DNA from: Bacillus sp. RAR_GA_16
Lineage (GTDB): Bacteria; Bacillota; Bacilli; Bacillales; Guptibacillaceae
Direction: 5' to 3'
Assembly: GCF_020165985.1 (NCBI RefSeq)
Contig: NZ_JAIUKZ010000009.1
Coordinates: 96,430 to 160,429, forward strand
DNA length: 64,000 bases
Position numbers and translations under genes: made by a program. The notes beneath the pieces were generated by a model. It searched no databases and was not told the DNA's origin. It saw only the letters and a program-made list of their open reading frames with translations. This document shows, piece after piece, positions 1 to 8,544 of this stretch. Each line of letters opens with the position of its first letter. Within the stretch, counting starts at the first letter, position 1.

Positions 1-1
1 A

Positions 2-673
2 GGTGAAGGTGGTTTTATCGTACCTGAAAAGTCATTTGTTCAAGCAGTTAAATCGATTTGCGAACAGCATGGCATTCTATTCGTCGCAGACGAGATTCAA
101 ACGGGATTTGCACGTACAGGGAAATATTTTGCATCCGAGCACTTTGGCATTGTGCCTGACCTTGTCACAGTATCAAAATCATTAGGGGCAGGGACGCCGA
201 TTAGTGGTGTGATAGGTAGGAGAGAAGTGATGGATGCTGCGGATCAAGGAGAGCTTGGTGGAACGTATAGTGGAAGCCCGCTTGGATGTCGTGCAGCGCT
301 TGCTGTTCTCGATGTCATTGAAGAGGAAGACCTCAATCAGCGAGCGCTTCAAATCGGTGAGAAAGTAAGAGAACGATTTACTTATCTCTCGAAGGAGTTT
401 CCTTTTATCGGAGACGTTCGCGGGTTAGGTGCCATGAATGCGATTGAGATTGTTGGGGAAGAAAAAGCACCAGACAAGGAGTTAACGAAAAAGATCCTAG
501 CAGAAGCTCAACAGAAAGGCCTCCTTTTACTTGGTGCGGGCGTCTATGGAAACGTGATCCGATTCTTAATGCCTCTTGTGATGACAGATGATGAATTAGA
601 AGAAGGGTTATTTATCATTGAGGAAGCTATGCGAAAGGTTTCAGCTCACGCCTTGCATAAAGGAGTTTTGTAA
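2..673 (+). CDS. gabT: 4-aminobutyrate aminotransferase-like class III PLP aminotransferase, 5' end missing
   Basis: This is the C-terminal half (about 223 residues) of a class III aminotransferase; the reading frame is open from the left edge, so the start lies outside the window. Visible hallmarks are VADEIQTGFARTGK, which carries the Asp that contacts the PLP ring nitrogen, and SKSLGAG, which carries the lysine that forms the Schiff base with PLP. Family knowledge: GabT moves the amino group of GABA to 2-oxoglutarate, giving succinate semialdehyde and glutamate. The stop codon overlaps the start of the amino-acid permease by one base, so the two are probably co-translated and the permease may import the substrate. 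GABA is the best guess, but other omega-amino acids are possible because the substrate-selective N-terminal part is not visible. Confidence 0.82.
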   Translation, partial: GEGGFIVPEKSFVQAVKSICEQHGILFVADEIQTGFARTGKYFASEHFGIVPDLVTVSKSLGAGTPISGVIGRREVMDAADQGELGGTYSGSPLGCRAALAVLDVIEEEDLNQRALQIGEKVRERFTYLSKEFPFIGDVRGLGAMNAIEIVGEEKAPDKELTKKILAEAQQKGLLLLGAGVYGNVIRFLMPLVMTDDELEEGLFIIEEAMRKVSAHALHKGVL

Positions 674-2055
674 TGGAGGGGGAAAAGAAGAAGCTCAAGA
701 AGGTATTGTCGAAATTCGACCTGCTCTTTTTAGCCCTCGGTGCGATGCTTGGCTGGGGCTGGGTGGTCTTATCCGGAACGTGGTTAACTTCTGCTGGATC
801 GTATGGAGCCGTTCTTGCTTTTGCGATTGGTGGGTTTCTTGTTATCTGTGTAGGGCTAAACTATGCTGAACTCGCCTCCGCGATGCCACGTGTTGGCGGG
901 GAGCATGAGTACGTCCATCGCGCCCTCGGTGAAAATGCGTCATTTGTGGCGTCCTGGGCGATTACACTTGGGTATGTTTCCGTTGCAACCTTCGAAGCGG
1001 TCGCTTTGCCTACTGTGATTGATTATTTGTTACCAGACTATCAAGCGGGCTACCTTTGGACAATTGCCGGGTGGGATGTCCATCTCAATTGGGTTTTGAT
1101 TGGCTCAGCTGGTGCCGTCATTATTACGCTCATTAATTATATCGGACTTAAACAAGCAGCTGTATTGCAGACGGTTTTCACGCTTGTAATTGTGGCAGCT
1201 GGATTGTTATTGATTTTTGGGGCGGGAATGAACGGAGAGCCTGCTCATTTATCCCCACATTTCATTGGCGGAATGGGTGGCATCATGACGGTGCTCGTGA
1301 TGGTTCCGTTTTTATTTGTAGGTTTTGACGTGATTCCTCAGGTTGCTGAAGAGGCTAACCTTCCTCATGCTCAAATCGGAAAATTTCTTGTTGTGTCAGT
1401 TATTGGAGCCATCATCTTTTACATAGCGATTGCGATTGGTGTGTCACTCGGAATGAGTCAGGAACAATTGGGTTCAACGGAGCTGGCCACGGCTGATGCG
1501 ATGGGGAATTTATTTGGATCCGCGCTTTTTGCGAAATTATTGATTCTTGGAGGAGTGGCAGGGATTATTACAAGCTGGAATTCGTTCGTAATCGGAGGCA
1601 GTCGCGTCCTCTATGCCATGGCGGAATCTGGTATGCTACCAGCGTGGTTCGGACGGCTACACCCTAAATTCCACACACCATCGAACGCGATCTTATTTAT
1701 AGGGATTCTATCGATGTTAGCCCCACTACTCGGAAGATCGGCCCTTGTTTGGATCGTCGATGCAGGTGGACTTGGAATTGTCGTCGCATACTTTCTCGTA
1801 GCCTGGTCATTTATTAGACTTAGAAAAACAGAGCCAGAGATGAAGCGACCGTTTCGAGCGGCTAAATCGCCTGTTTATGGATACCTTGCACTGATTATGA
1901 GTTTTGGATTTATTGCCCTCTACTTGCCGGGAATGCCTGCCGCATTGATCTGGCCATATGAGTGGATTATGGTTGCTGCTTGGGGCATTATTGGATTGTT
2001 TTTCTTTATGAGAATGAGAAAGGGCGTCTATAAAGATAGTGGCATTGGGATGTAG
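673..2055 (+). CDS. APC-family amino-acid permease
   Basis: A 460-residue integral membrane protein with about twelve hydrophobic segments and the early glycine-rich helix (LFLALGAMLGWGW) and YAELASAMPRVGG motif typical of the amino acid-polyamine-organocation superfamily. It would import an amino acid or amine by proton or cation symport or exchange. The ATG overlaps the aminotransferase stop (TAATG) and AGGAG lies just upstream, which shows tight coupling. The pairing suggests GABA or a related omega-amino acid, but substrate cannot be read from sequence. The gene is followed by an octamer repeat, a dispersed repeat copy and a strong hairpin terminator. Confidence 0.85.
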   Translation: MEGEKKKLKKVLSKFDLLFLALGAMLGWGWVVLSGTWLTSAGSYGAVLAFAIGGFLVICVGLNYAELASAMPRVGGEHEYVHRALGENASFVASWAITLGYVSVATFEAVALPTVIDYLLPDYQAGYLWTIAGWDVHLNWVLIGSAGAVIITLINYIGLKQAAVLQTVFTLVIVAAGLLLIFGAGMNGEPAHLSPHFIGGMGGIMTVLVMVPFLFVGFDVIPQVAEEANLPHAQIGKFLVVSVIGAIIFYIAIAIGVSLGMSQEQLGSTELATADAMGNLFGSALFAKLLILGGVAGIITSWNSFVIGGSRVLYAMAESGMLPAWFGRLHPKFHTPSNAILFIGILSMLAPLLGRSALVWIVDAGGLGIVVAYFLVAWSFIRLRKTEPEMKRPFRAAKSPVYGYLALIMSFGFIALYLPGMPAALIWPYEWIMVAAWGIIGLFFFMRMRKGVYKDSGIGM

Positions 2056-2061
2056 GGCGCC

Positions 2062-2085
2062 GTTCGCAGGTTCGCAGGTTCGCAG
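2062..2085. repeat. Three tandem copies of octamer GTTCGCAG
   Basis: Three perfect head-to-tail copies of GTTCGCAG lie seven bases after the permease stop and abut the first copy of the dispersed bipartite repeat, with which the last base overlaps. Confidence 0.8.
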
Positions 2086-2123
2086 GTGCCTGTCACCACC
2101 CGAATGGAGTCATACTATGTCGA
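2085..2123 (+). repeat. Bipartite dispersed repeat, copy 1
   Basis: Left block GGTGCCTGTCACCACCCG, 16-nt spacer, then GTCGA. GGTG and CACC can pair as a small hairpin around CCTGT. It lies 29 nt after the permease stop and overlaps the start of the terminator. Confidence 0.9.
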
Positions 2124-2153
2124 AAACTCCCTGGCCGATTGGCCAGGGAGTTT
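2124..2153. terminator. Bidirectional rho-independent terminator
   Basis: A perfect 13-bp stem (AAACTCCCTGGCC with GGCCAGGGAGTTT) around a GATT loop. It can end transcripts of the gabT-permease operon from the left and of the convergent coiled-coil gene from the right. Confidence 0.85.
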
Positions 2154-2159
2154 ATTCTA

Positions 2160-2885
2160 TTATTCTACTGGGATTAATTTTACCGGTCCTAGCGTTTCAA
2201 TCATATCCCCATCGGAAGTGAAGAAAACAAAATCGCCGGTTCCAACAATGCTGTCGCCAAGAATTGTATTGACTGTTGGTAATCCGCTTGAGTTATAAAC
2301 GAAGAAGTTCGTACCTTCGCCGATGTTTGTAACCTGATATCGTCCTTCAGGAATGTCGTTACCAACGATATATTGTCCTGCCGTGAGTTTGATTGGTTCT
2401 TCCTTTTTCTTTACGATCGTATCTTCAAGCTGATCAATTTCCTTTTTTTTCGCTTTGATCGTGTCATCTAGTTTGCTAACTTCGTCTTTTTTCGCTTTCA
2501 CGTCATCTTCCAGTTTACTCATTTCTTTCGTTGTGCTTTCACGTTCTTTTTTTAGCTTATCAATGTCAGCAGAAATGCTGTCTTTCTTATCAATCAATTT
2601 TTTGACTTCCTCCGCTTTTGCTTCAGCGTCCTTCAACTTTTGAGCTTCCGTTTCAAGCTGTTCTTGAACCGTGCTGATCTCTTCTTGAATGGATAGCATT
2701 TTTTCTCCCTCTTCTTTTACTTCCTCCTCAGCGGAAGTGATCTCAGTTTTGATTTTCTTCAAGTCTTCCGTGTAGTTTTCTTCAAGGTCAGCATTCCCAA
2801 TTAACACGCCGATTAAGACGCTGACTAGGATCGTGGCGATTGCCCCACCGATGGAAAGGGTAAGAATTAAGCCTTTTTTCATCAC
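2160..2885 (-). CDS. Membrane-anchored coiled-coil protein of unknown function
   Basis: A 241-residue protein with one N-terminal transmembrane helix (about residues 5-28). A long charged Lys/Glu/Asp heptad region (about 30-165) predicts an extended coiled coil. The C-terminal domain is compact and beta-rich (about 168-241), beginning TAGQYIVGNDIPEGRY and rich in Gly, Phe and Tyr. I do not recognise a named family. The C-terminal domain resembles small 'pathway-delivered effect' type surface domains where a short strand-rich module follows a stalk, but this is only an impression. The start has GGAATG upstream. A role as an envelope spacer or sensor is inference from architecture. Confidence 0.7.
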   Translation of the reverse strand: MMKKGLILTLSIGGAIATILVSVLIGVLIGNADLEENYTEDLKKIKTEITSAEEEVKEEGEKMLSIQEEISTVQEQLETEAQKLKDAEAKAEEVKKLIDKKDSISADIDKLKKERESTTKEMSKLEDDVKAKKDEVSKLDDTIKAKKKEIDQLEDTIVKKKEEPIKLTAGQYIVGNDIPEGRYQVTNIGEGTNFFVYNSSGLPTVNTILGDSIVGTGDFVFFTSDGDMIETLGPVKLIPVE

Positions 2886-2965
2886 ACATTCCTCCGAACC
2901 TGTCTTAGTAAGCTACCATCCTATGTATATTGTGAAGGTAGGCCATTTATCACAGGAAATCGGGC

Positions 2966-3004
2966 GGTGACAGGCACCACCCGATGTTTGTTCTTATTTG
3001 TCGA
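2966..3004 (+). repeat. Bipartite dispersed repeat, copy 2 (inverted core)
   Basis: Left block GGTGACAGGCACCACCCG, 16-nt spacer, GTCGA. The central five bases are ACAGG rather than CCTGT. CGGGC upstream extends the pairing. It lies between divergent genes. Confidence 0.9.
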
Positions 3005-3030
3005 ATAGCTCTACCATTTGAAAATCCTTC

Positions 3031-3060
3031 TTGCATTTGTGAATACGCTTTCACTATAAT
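3031..3060 (+). promoter_or_regulatory. Sigma-A promoter for the Gfo/Idh/MocA gene
   Basis: TTGCAT (3031-3036) and TATAAT (3055-3060) with an 18-nt spacer, about 120 nt before the dehydrogenase start. Confidence 0.6.
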
Positions 3061-3181
3061 GGGTTAAAAGGTAGTGATGTTTATTGAAACATACTTACAA
3101 AGTAAGTCGATTTTGAATGTGAAGGGATTCTGTCAGCGGTGTTTTAATCCGTGAAATCATTCAAGGAGGTTTTTTTAACTA

Positions 3182-4402
3182 ATGAGTAAAGCGGCTAAGG
3201 AGCTACGAAGTCGGTATATTTCTCGTAACAAGAAGTTTGATTATTTACCAGATTCGGATCGGTATCTTTCTAAGCAGGTGCCCCCTTCTTACAAATTTGC
3301 GATTATTGGTAGTGGGAACATTGGACAGGAGCATATGCGTGTAACCATGATGGAAGGGCGAGCGACCGTGCATGGTATTTATGATCCTAATCCGAAAAGC
3401 ATTGACCAGGCAAAAGCACTGTTTTCCAACTTGGCAGGGGAATCGGCTCCGCTCACGGTCTATCAAACATTGCAAGAAGCCTGTCATGATCCAGAAGTGG
3501 ATGCGCTCATCATTTGTACGCCGAACTATACACATATTGACATCGTGCAAGAAGCGATACCGTCAGGAAAACATATTTTACTAGAAAAGCCGATGGCTAC
3601 AACACTTGAAGACGCTTATACGATTGCAGAGCTTGCGAAAGATTACGAGGCAGTGTTTCAGATCGGTCTTCAATATCGCTATAAAGCCATTTATGCTGAA
3701 GCCATTCATGAGGCACTTGAGCGGAAATCAATTGGTGATGTAAAAATGATTAACATGATGGAGCATCGTATGCCGTTTCTTGATAAAGTGGCGCAGTGGA
3801 ATAAGTTTTCGAAGTATTCCGGTGGTACGCTCGTGGAAAAGTGCTGCCATTATTTCGATCTTATGAATCTATTTGCGCAGTCCAAGCCTGTTGAGGTGTA
3901 TGCAAACGGTGGTATGGACGTGAATTTTAGAGAGTTTAAATATCAAAGTGAGCAATCGGATATTGTAGACAATGCGATGGTAACAGTGCGCTATGAAAAT
4001 GGGGTTCGAGCGAGTTTTCAGCTTTGCATGTTCGCGCCGATGTTCTATGAGGAGCTTGTCGTATGTGGGGATGAGGGGCGTCTTAAAGTATCCGAAAACG
4101 AGGATTTTCTTGGCGCACCACGTCCACGCAATCAATTTGAAATCATCCTTGGGGAAGGGAAGCCTTCACGCATTGCGACACCGTGCTATCCATCGTATAT
4201 CGAGGAAAGTGGGCATGGAGGAGCGACGTATTATGAACATGTTTATTTTATTGATAACCTTGAGAAAAAGCCGACCACAACAGCAAAGGTTACCGAGGGT
4301 CTCTGGTCTGTCATTGTTGGCGTTGCGGCAGAGCAGTCAATGAAGTCTGGCAGTCCGGTTCTGATTGATCAGATGCTGAAGGAAAAAGGACTTCTTGTCT
4401 AA
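3182..4402 (+). CDS. Gfo/Idh/MocA family NAD(P)-dependent oxidoreductase
   Basis: A 406-residue cytosolic protein. After an unusual N-terminal extension of about 38 residues comes the Rossmann dinucleotide-binding motif FAIIGSGNIGQEHM. The conserved LLEKPMA motif, with the catalytic-region Lys of the EKP signature, follows near residue 135, and then the C-terminal alpha/beta domain. Family members oxidise or reduce sugars and cyclitols. The start follows AAGGAGG and a good promoter. Immediate neighbours are a GntR regulator and a sugar ABC importer, so the enzyme probably acts on the imported sugar or inositol-like compound. The substrate is unknown. A weak hairpin at 4410-4427 separates it from the regulator. 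Confidence 0.83.
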   Translation: MSKAAKELRSRYISRNKKFDYLPDSDRYLSKQVPPSYKFAIIGSGNIGQEHMRVTMMEGRATVHGIYDPNPKSIDQAKALFSNLAGESAPLTVYQTLQEACHDPEVDALIICTPNYTHIDIVQEAIPSGKHILLEKPMATTLEDAYTIAELAKDYEAVFQIGLQYRYKAIYAEAIHEALERKSIGDVKMINMMEHRMPFLDKVAQWNKFSKYSGGTLVEKCCHYFDLMNLFAQSKPVEVYANGGMDVNFREFKYQSEQSDIVDNAMVTVRYENGVRASFQLCMFAPMFYEELVVCGDEGRLKVSENEDFLGAPRPRNQFEIILGEGKPSRIATPCYPSYIEESGHGGATYYEHVYFIDNLEKKPTTTAKVTEGLWSVIVGVAAEQSMKSGSPVLIDQMLKEKGLLV

Positions 4403-4409
4403 ATGCGGA

Positions 4410-4436
4410 CTTCCCTTTTAAAGGAAGCTTCTTTTT
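4410..4436 (+). terminator. Weak hairpin terminator after the oxidoreductase
   Basis: CTTCC (4410-4414) pairs with GGAAG (4423-4427) across an A/T-rich loop, followed by CTTCTTTTT. Readthrough into the regulator is possible. Confidence 0.4.
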
Positions 4437-4495
4437 CGCTATAATAAGGATAGGAACCGAGCCACACAGTTGGCGGCTCAAGAGGAGAGGCTTAT

Positions 4496-5230
4496 ATGTC
4501 ATCAGATAAACTGAATCATAATAAAGGGGAAGCGCTTTACCTTCAAATAAAAGATGTTCTGATTAAACGAATTCAAACGGGTGCCTGGAAACCGAATACG
4601 CTCATTCCTACTGAACAGGATTTGATTAAAGAGTTTGATGTAAGTCGTACGACAATCAGGCAGGCAATCTCTATTCTTGTGCAGAACGGGTTGTTAGAGA
4701 AAAAGCAAGGTCGTGGAACAGTTGTTAAACCACAGAATTTGATCGGAAATCTTGGCAAGCTAAAAGGTTTTGCAGAAGAAGTACTTGAGCGTGGGCAAAC
4801 GCCGCATTCGAAGGTGTTGCGAGCGGAATTTCGTGATGACCTTTACCACGAGAACGATATGCTGAAGGTAACGGAAGGAGAACCGATTCTTCTTGTAGAG
4901 CGGATTCGCTTTGCGGATGAGGTGCCAATTGCCCTTGAGCGCACATGCTGGCCAAAGGAAATTGGTGAAATTTTAGTTAAGTATGATCTTAATCAGGCGA
5001 TGTATTATGAAGTGCTCGAACAGCATCAATTTTATCTTAAAAAGGCGAATGAGCGGATTACGGCCATTAACGCGACGATTAATGAAGCGGATGCGCTTGG
5101 TATTCGACCAGGGGAAGCTCTTCTTGAGATGACGCGCCTTAGTCTTGGCATTAATGATCACCCGATTGAATATACGAAAACGAAATACCGTAGCGATCAG
5201 TATCACTACAACATCGAACTTGAGCGATAG
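4496..5230 (+). CDS. GntR/HutC-family transcriptional regulator (UTRA domain)
   Basis: A 244-residue regulator. The N-terminal winged helix (about 12-78) contains the typical IPTEQDLIKEFDVSRTTIRQAI helix-turn-helix. The C-terminal UTRA ligand-binding domain (about 100-240) includes PILLVERIRFADEVPIALER. Family members bind sugars, sugar phosphates or amino-acid derivatives and usually repress the neighbouring operon. It precedes the sugar ABC operon, whose promoter lies 75 nt beyond this gene's terminator, so it is the likely repressor. The start ATG follows GAGGAGAGG. Confidence 0.88.
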   Translation: MSSDKLNHNKGEALYLQIKDVLIKRIQTGAWKPNTLIPTEQDLIKEFDVSRTTIRQAISILVQNGLLEKKQGRGTVVKPQNLIGNLGKLKGFAEEVLERGQTPHSKVLRAEFRDDLYHENDMLKVTEGEPILLVERIRFADEVPIALERTCWPKEIGEILVKYDLNQAMYYEVLEQHQFYLKKANERITAINATINEADALGIRPGEALLEMTRLSLGINDHPIEYTKTKYRSDQYHYNIELER

Positions 5231-5254
5231 GCGGGAATGTTTCCCGTCTTTTTT
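5231..5254 (+). terminator. Rho-independent terminator after gntR
   Basis: GCGGGAA pairs with TTCCCGT, followed by seven T residues. Confidence 0.8.
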
Positions 5255-5305
5255 TAGTAATCAAAAAAGTCCGAATAAATATTTCGAAAATTTCTATTTT
5301 TATTA

Positions 5306-5333
5306 TTGAAAGCGCTTTAATTATGTGTATAAT
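5306..5333 (+). promoter_or_regulatory. Promoter of the sugar ABC operon
   Basis: TTGAAA (5306-5311) and TATAAT (5328-5333) with a 16-nt spacer and a TGTG just before the -10. It overlaps the cre box, so a repressor bound there would block polymerase. Confidence 0.65.
5307..5320. promoter_or_regulatory. CcpA-type cre box
   Basis: TGAAAGCGCTTTAA is an almost perfect palindrome and differs from the strong cre form TGAAAGCGCTTTCA by one base. It covers the -35 region of the ABC operon, which is consistent with catabolite repression. A LacI-family operator would look similar. Confidence 0.65.
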
Positions 5334-5377
5334 AAGAAATAAGTTCAAGATATTGTCACTAATACAAACAAATCAGT

Positions 5378-5398
5378 ACCTCATGGAGGTGCTTTTTT
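5378..5398 (+). terminator. Possible leader attenuator hairpin
   Basis: ACCTC (5378-5382) pairs with GAGGT (5386-5390) around ATG, followed by GC and six T residues inside the 5' leader of the ABC operon. The stem is only 5 bp, so termination is doubtful. Confidence 0.25.
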
Positions 5399-5482
5399 AA
5401 AGGAGGTAAAGGTCATTACGTTTTAACCATACGATATGACGTTACTATTTTAAAATGAATTTATTACAAGGGGGCAAAAAGA

Positions 5483-6730
5483 GTGAAAAAGCAAATGCTG
5501 TTGTTGATGCTGGTGGTTTTGTTGATGGGTACTGTCCTTGCAGGTTGTGGAAATGCGGATGAAACGGGTGGAGCAGAGTCAGGTGGTGCGACAATAAATT
5601 TCCTTCATTGGCGTGGAGAGGATACCGAAGCGTTTAATGCGATTATTGAGAAGTTTGAAGAAGAAAACCCAGACATTAACGTTGAAATGAATGCACTTCC
5701 GTCAGATTCATACATTGCGAATGCATCGGCAACGCTTCTTTCAGGAAAAGGTGCTGACGTGTTTGCTAGTTTTCCGGGAAGTCAGTTTGAGGCGCTTCAG
5801 GAGTCAGGTGCATACGTAGAGCTTGGGGATCAAGAATTTATTGATCGTTTTTCAGAAAATATGCTTGGCGCTGGTCAAAAAGATGGCAAGCAGTTAGCGG
5901 TACCGTATCAGCTTGTCTATAACATTCCAGTGTATAACAAAGGCGTTTTCGAAGAGCTTGGTCTTGAGCCGCCAAAAGATTGGGATGGTTTTCTTGAAGT
6001 GAGTAAAAAGCTGAAAGATAACGGATACGATCCGATTCTATTTGCTGGAGACGTTAGTCCAAGTCAATTTATTAACCCAATGGTGATGAACAATCAGCCA
6101 TCCGATGAAGCTTTTGCGAAATTGGAAACCGGGGATGAGAAATTAACGAATGACTGGTTTGTTAAAACGTTAAGTCAAATTAAGGAGCTAAATGATAAAG
6201 GTTACTTCCAAAAAGATCCGCTTGGTACGAAAAAAGAAGGAGCCGCTGCGCTATTTGCTCAGGAAAAAGGTGCCATGCTTGCACTTGGATCTTACATGAT
6301 GGCGACGGTAGCGGAACAAAATCCTGATATTGAGCAAGGATTGCTTTCGCCAATTACAGTTTCTGAAGATGAAATGAAGTACGAAGGCATCCATACATCA
6401 ACCTTTATGCTTGGTGTCAATGCAAAGTCTGAGCATCAAGAAGAAGCGTTGAAATTCATTGAATTTTTAACAAAGCCTGAGATTGCATCTGAATATGCGA
6501 ATGCAACAGGACAGCTATTAACCGTGAAAGACGTCGAATATGATTCTCCAGAACTGACAGAAACAGCGGCATGGCTTGATAAGAAAACATTGTTCCAGCC
6601 ACGTTATACCCTTTCAAAAGAACAAGTAAGTAAAGCGATTGAGACAGCGATTCAGGACGTTCTATCGGGAGTAGAACCTGAAGAAGCTGCGAAAAAAGCG
6701 CAAGAAGAGGTAGACCGTGCAATCAAATAA
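5483..6730 (+). CDS. Sugar ABC transporter substrate-binding lipoprotein
   Basis: A 415-residue family 1 (MalE/UgpB-like) extracellular solute-binding protein. A lysine-led signal peptide ends in the lipobox LAGC, so the mature protein is lipid-anchored outside the membrane. The body has the typical INFLHWRGEDTEAFNAII start and a PYQLVYNIPVYNK segment in the ligand-cleft region. It begins with GTG preceded by AAGGGGG. It heads an operon with two permeases. No ATPase gene is nearby, so a shared ATPase such as MsmX is expected (established for several Bacillus sugar importers). The ligand is unknown, probably an oligosaccharide or glycoside. Confidence 0.88.
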   Translation: MKKQMLLLMLVVLLMGTVLAGCGNADETGGAESGGATINFLHWRGEDTEAFNAIIEKFEEENPDINVEMNALPSDSYIANASATLLSGKGADVFASFPGSQFEALQESGAYVELGDQEFIDRFSENMLGAGQKDGKQLAVPYQLVYNIPVYNKGVFEELGLEPPKDWDGFLEVSKKLKDNGYDPILFAGDVSPSQFINPMVMNNQPSDEAFAKLETGDEKLTNDWFVKTLSQIKELNDKGYFQKDPLGTKKEGAAALFAQEKGAMLALGSYMMATVAEQNPDIEQGLLSPITVSEDEMKYEGIHTSTFMLGVNAKSEHQEEALKFIEFLTKPEIASEYANATGQLLTVKDVEYDSPELTETAAWLDKKTLFQPRYTLSKEQVSKAIETAIQDVLSGVEPEEAAKKAQEEVDRAIK

Positions 6731-7676
6731 CAATGTGGAGCGAGTAGGGGGAGCGACCATCGCTTCTCCCTACGCTGCTTCAACGGCGAAAAAGCGGAAA
6801 AAGAAGTGGAACTGGGCGCTGTTTTTCTTCGTACTCCCGGGCTTTATTATATACAGCGTGTTTTTTGCAGGCCCAACGGTTGCCGCACTTTTTCTAAGTT
6901 TTACCGATTGGAATGGAATTGCGCCAACATTTAATTATGTCGGCTTCTCGAACTATACGAATATGCTTACCGATGATCCGATTTTCGTACAGTCACTCGG
7001 CAATAACTTGAAGTTTACACTCGGTGTTTTGATTTTCCAGACAGTCCTAAGTTTGTTCTTTGCGATGTTGCTCGTGAAAAATACGAAAGCGAACATCTTT
7101 TACCGAGCGGTTTACTTTTTCCCAACGATTGTCGCTTCAGTATCAGTAGCCTTCGTTTGGACGTTTATGTACGACCCGAACATTGGCGTTATTAATAACC
7201 TTCTTTCAGCGGTCGGGTTAGAAAGTCTCGCAAAATCATGGCTTGGCGACCGGAATATTGCGATTTATAGTCTCGCCTTCGTACAATTTTGGGCGCATAC
7301 CGGTCAGATGCTAATCATTTTTGTAGCCGGCCTTCATGCGATCCCGAAGGAATTATATGAAGCAGCAGAAATCGAAGGCGCAAGCAAATGGCAAACGTTT
7401 AAAAGCATTACGTGGCCGCTTCTGGCACCGTCAGCCACAATTGTTGTCGCCTACACAACGATTCAAAGTTTTAAAGCGTTCGATCTTGTTATTGCGATGA
7501 CCGGCGGTGGTCCGTCTTATGCGACGGAAATTCTTTCAACGTTCCTCTATCATGAAGCGTTTATTAACTTTCGATTTGGCTATGCTTCAGCCGCAGCGGT
7601 TATCTTTATGATCATTATCGCGATTGTTACGGTACTACAGTTTAGATTGCTGAAATCAAACGATGTGAAATTTTAG
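6717..7676 (+). CDS. Sugar ABC transporter permease (MalF/UgpA type)
   Basis: A 319-residue inner-membrane permease with six predicted helices after a basic N-terminal tail. The cytoplasmic EAA loop that docks the ATPase is visible as ELYEAAEIEGASKWQTFKSI (about residues 215-235). GTG starts inside the end of the binding-protein gene (14-nt overlap), which indicates translational coupling. It would pair with the following permease to form the channel. Confidence 0.9.
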   Translation: MQSNNNVERVGGATIASPYAASTAKKRKKKWNWALFFFVLPGFIIYSVFFAGPTVAALFLSFTDWNGIAPTFNYVGFSNYTNMLTDDPIFVQSLGNNLKFTLGVLIFQTVLSLFFAMLLVKNTKANIFYRAVYFFPTIVASVSVAFVWTFMYDPNIGVINNLLSAVGLESLAKSWLGDRNIAIYSLAFVQFWAHTGQMLIIFVAGLHAIPKELYEAAEIEGASKWQTFKSITWPLLAPSATIVVAYTTIQSFKAFDLVIAMTGGGPSYATEILSTFLYHEAFINFRFGYASAAAVIFMIIIAIVTVLQFRLLKSNDVKF

Positions 7677-7696
7677 AAAAGAAAGGAGGAACGTTC

Positions 7697-8509
7697 ATGA
7701 AAAAAATACCTCAACAGCTAGTTCTTTTCATTTATGCGGCAATTATTATCCTACCATTTAGCATGGTTTTGTTTGCGACATTTAAAACGACACCTGAGCT
7801 TTATAAAAATCCGCTCGGCATGCCCGAGAGCTGGTCGTTTGCCAATTACCAGGACCTTTTTCTAAAAGAGTCGATGGTCACGTATTTTATGAACAGTGTG
7901 ATTGTGACTGGCGTAAGCGTCGTCTGCATTATCTTTTTTGCAAGCTTGATTGCTTATGCGATCATTCGGATGCCTAAAAAAGCGGGTCTTGCGCTGTTCG
8001 GGTTCTTTGTGGTCGGAATGATGGTACCAACACAAGTAAACATGATTCCGATTTACTTACTTGTGAATAAGCTTGGCATGCTTGATACGCTACGTGGCGT
8101 TATTTTCGTATCAATCGGCTTTCTAATTCCAATCGCTGTGTTTATTTTAACTGGCTTTATGAAGACATTGCCTGATGGACTCATTGAGGCTGCAAAAATT
8201 GATGGTGCAAGTGAGTGGCAAACGTATCTACGCGTTGTGATGCCGCTATCCCTTCCATCGGTTGCAACGGTTGTCATTTTTGCATTCGTGATCGTGTGGA
8301 ACGATCTTCTTTATCCATTGCTCCTGCTTAAATCAAGTGAAGTGAAAACACTTCCGATTGCGTTGCTTGATTTTCAGGGGCAGTATTTAACAAATTACCC
8401 GATGATCTTCGCAGGTGTCATTATTGCTTCCATTCCAATGATCGTGGCGTACGTCTTTTTGCAACGCTACTTTGTTGCCGGGATGACGGCTGGTTCAGTG
8501 AAAGGATAA
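7697..8509 (+). CDS. Sugar ABC transporter permease (MalG/UgpE type)
   Basis: A 270-residue permease with about six transmembrane segments. The EAA motif reads LIEAAKIDGASEWQTYLRV. It ends in a Gly/Ser-rich tail (GMTAGSVKG) typical of MalG-like subunits. It follows the first permease by 20 nt and has a strong AAAGGAGG site. Confidence 0.9.
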   Translation: MKKIPQQLVLFIYAAIIILPFSMVLFATFKTTPELYKNPLGMPESWSFANYQDLFLKESMVTYFMNSVIVTGVSVVCIIFFASLIAYAIIRMPKKAGLALFGFFVVGMMVPTQVNMIPIYLLVNKLGMLDTLRGVIFVSIGFLIPIAVFILTGFMKTLPDGLIEAAKIDGASEWQTYLRVVMPLSLPSVATVVIFAFVIVWNDLLYPLLLLKSSEVKTLPIALLDFQGQYLTNYPMIFAGVIIASIPMIVAYVFLQRYFVAGMTAGSVKG

Positions 8510-8544
8510 ACGGGTATGGCGTTGGTGGATAGAGAGGTTGGTGT

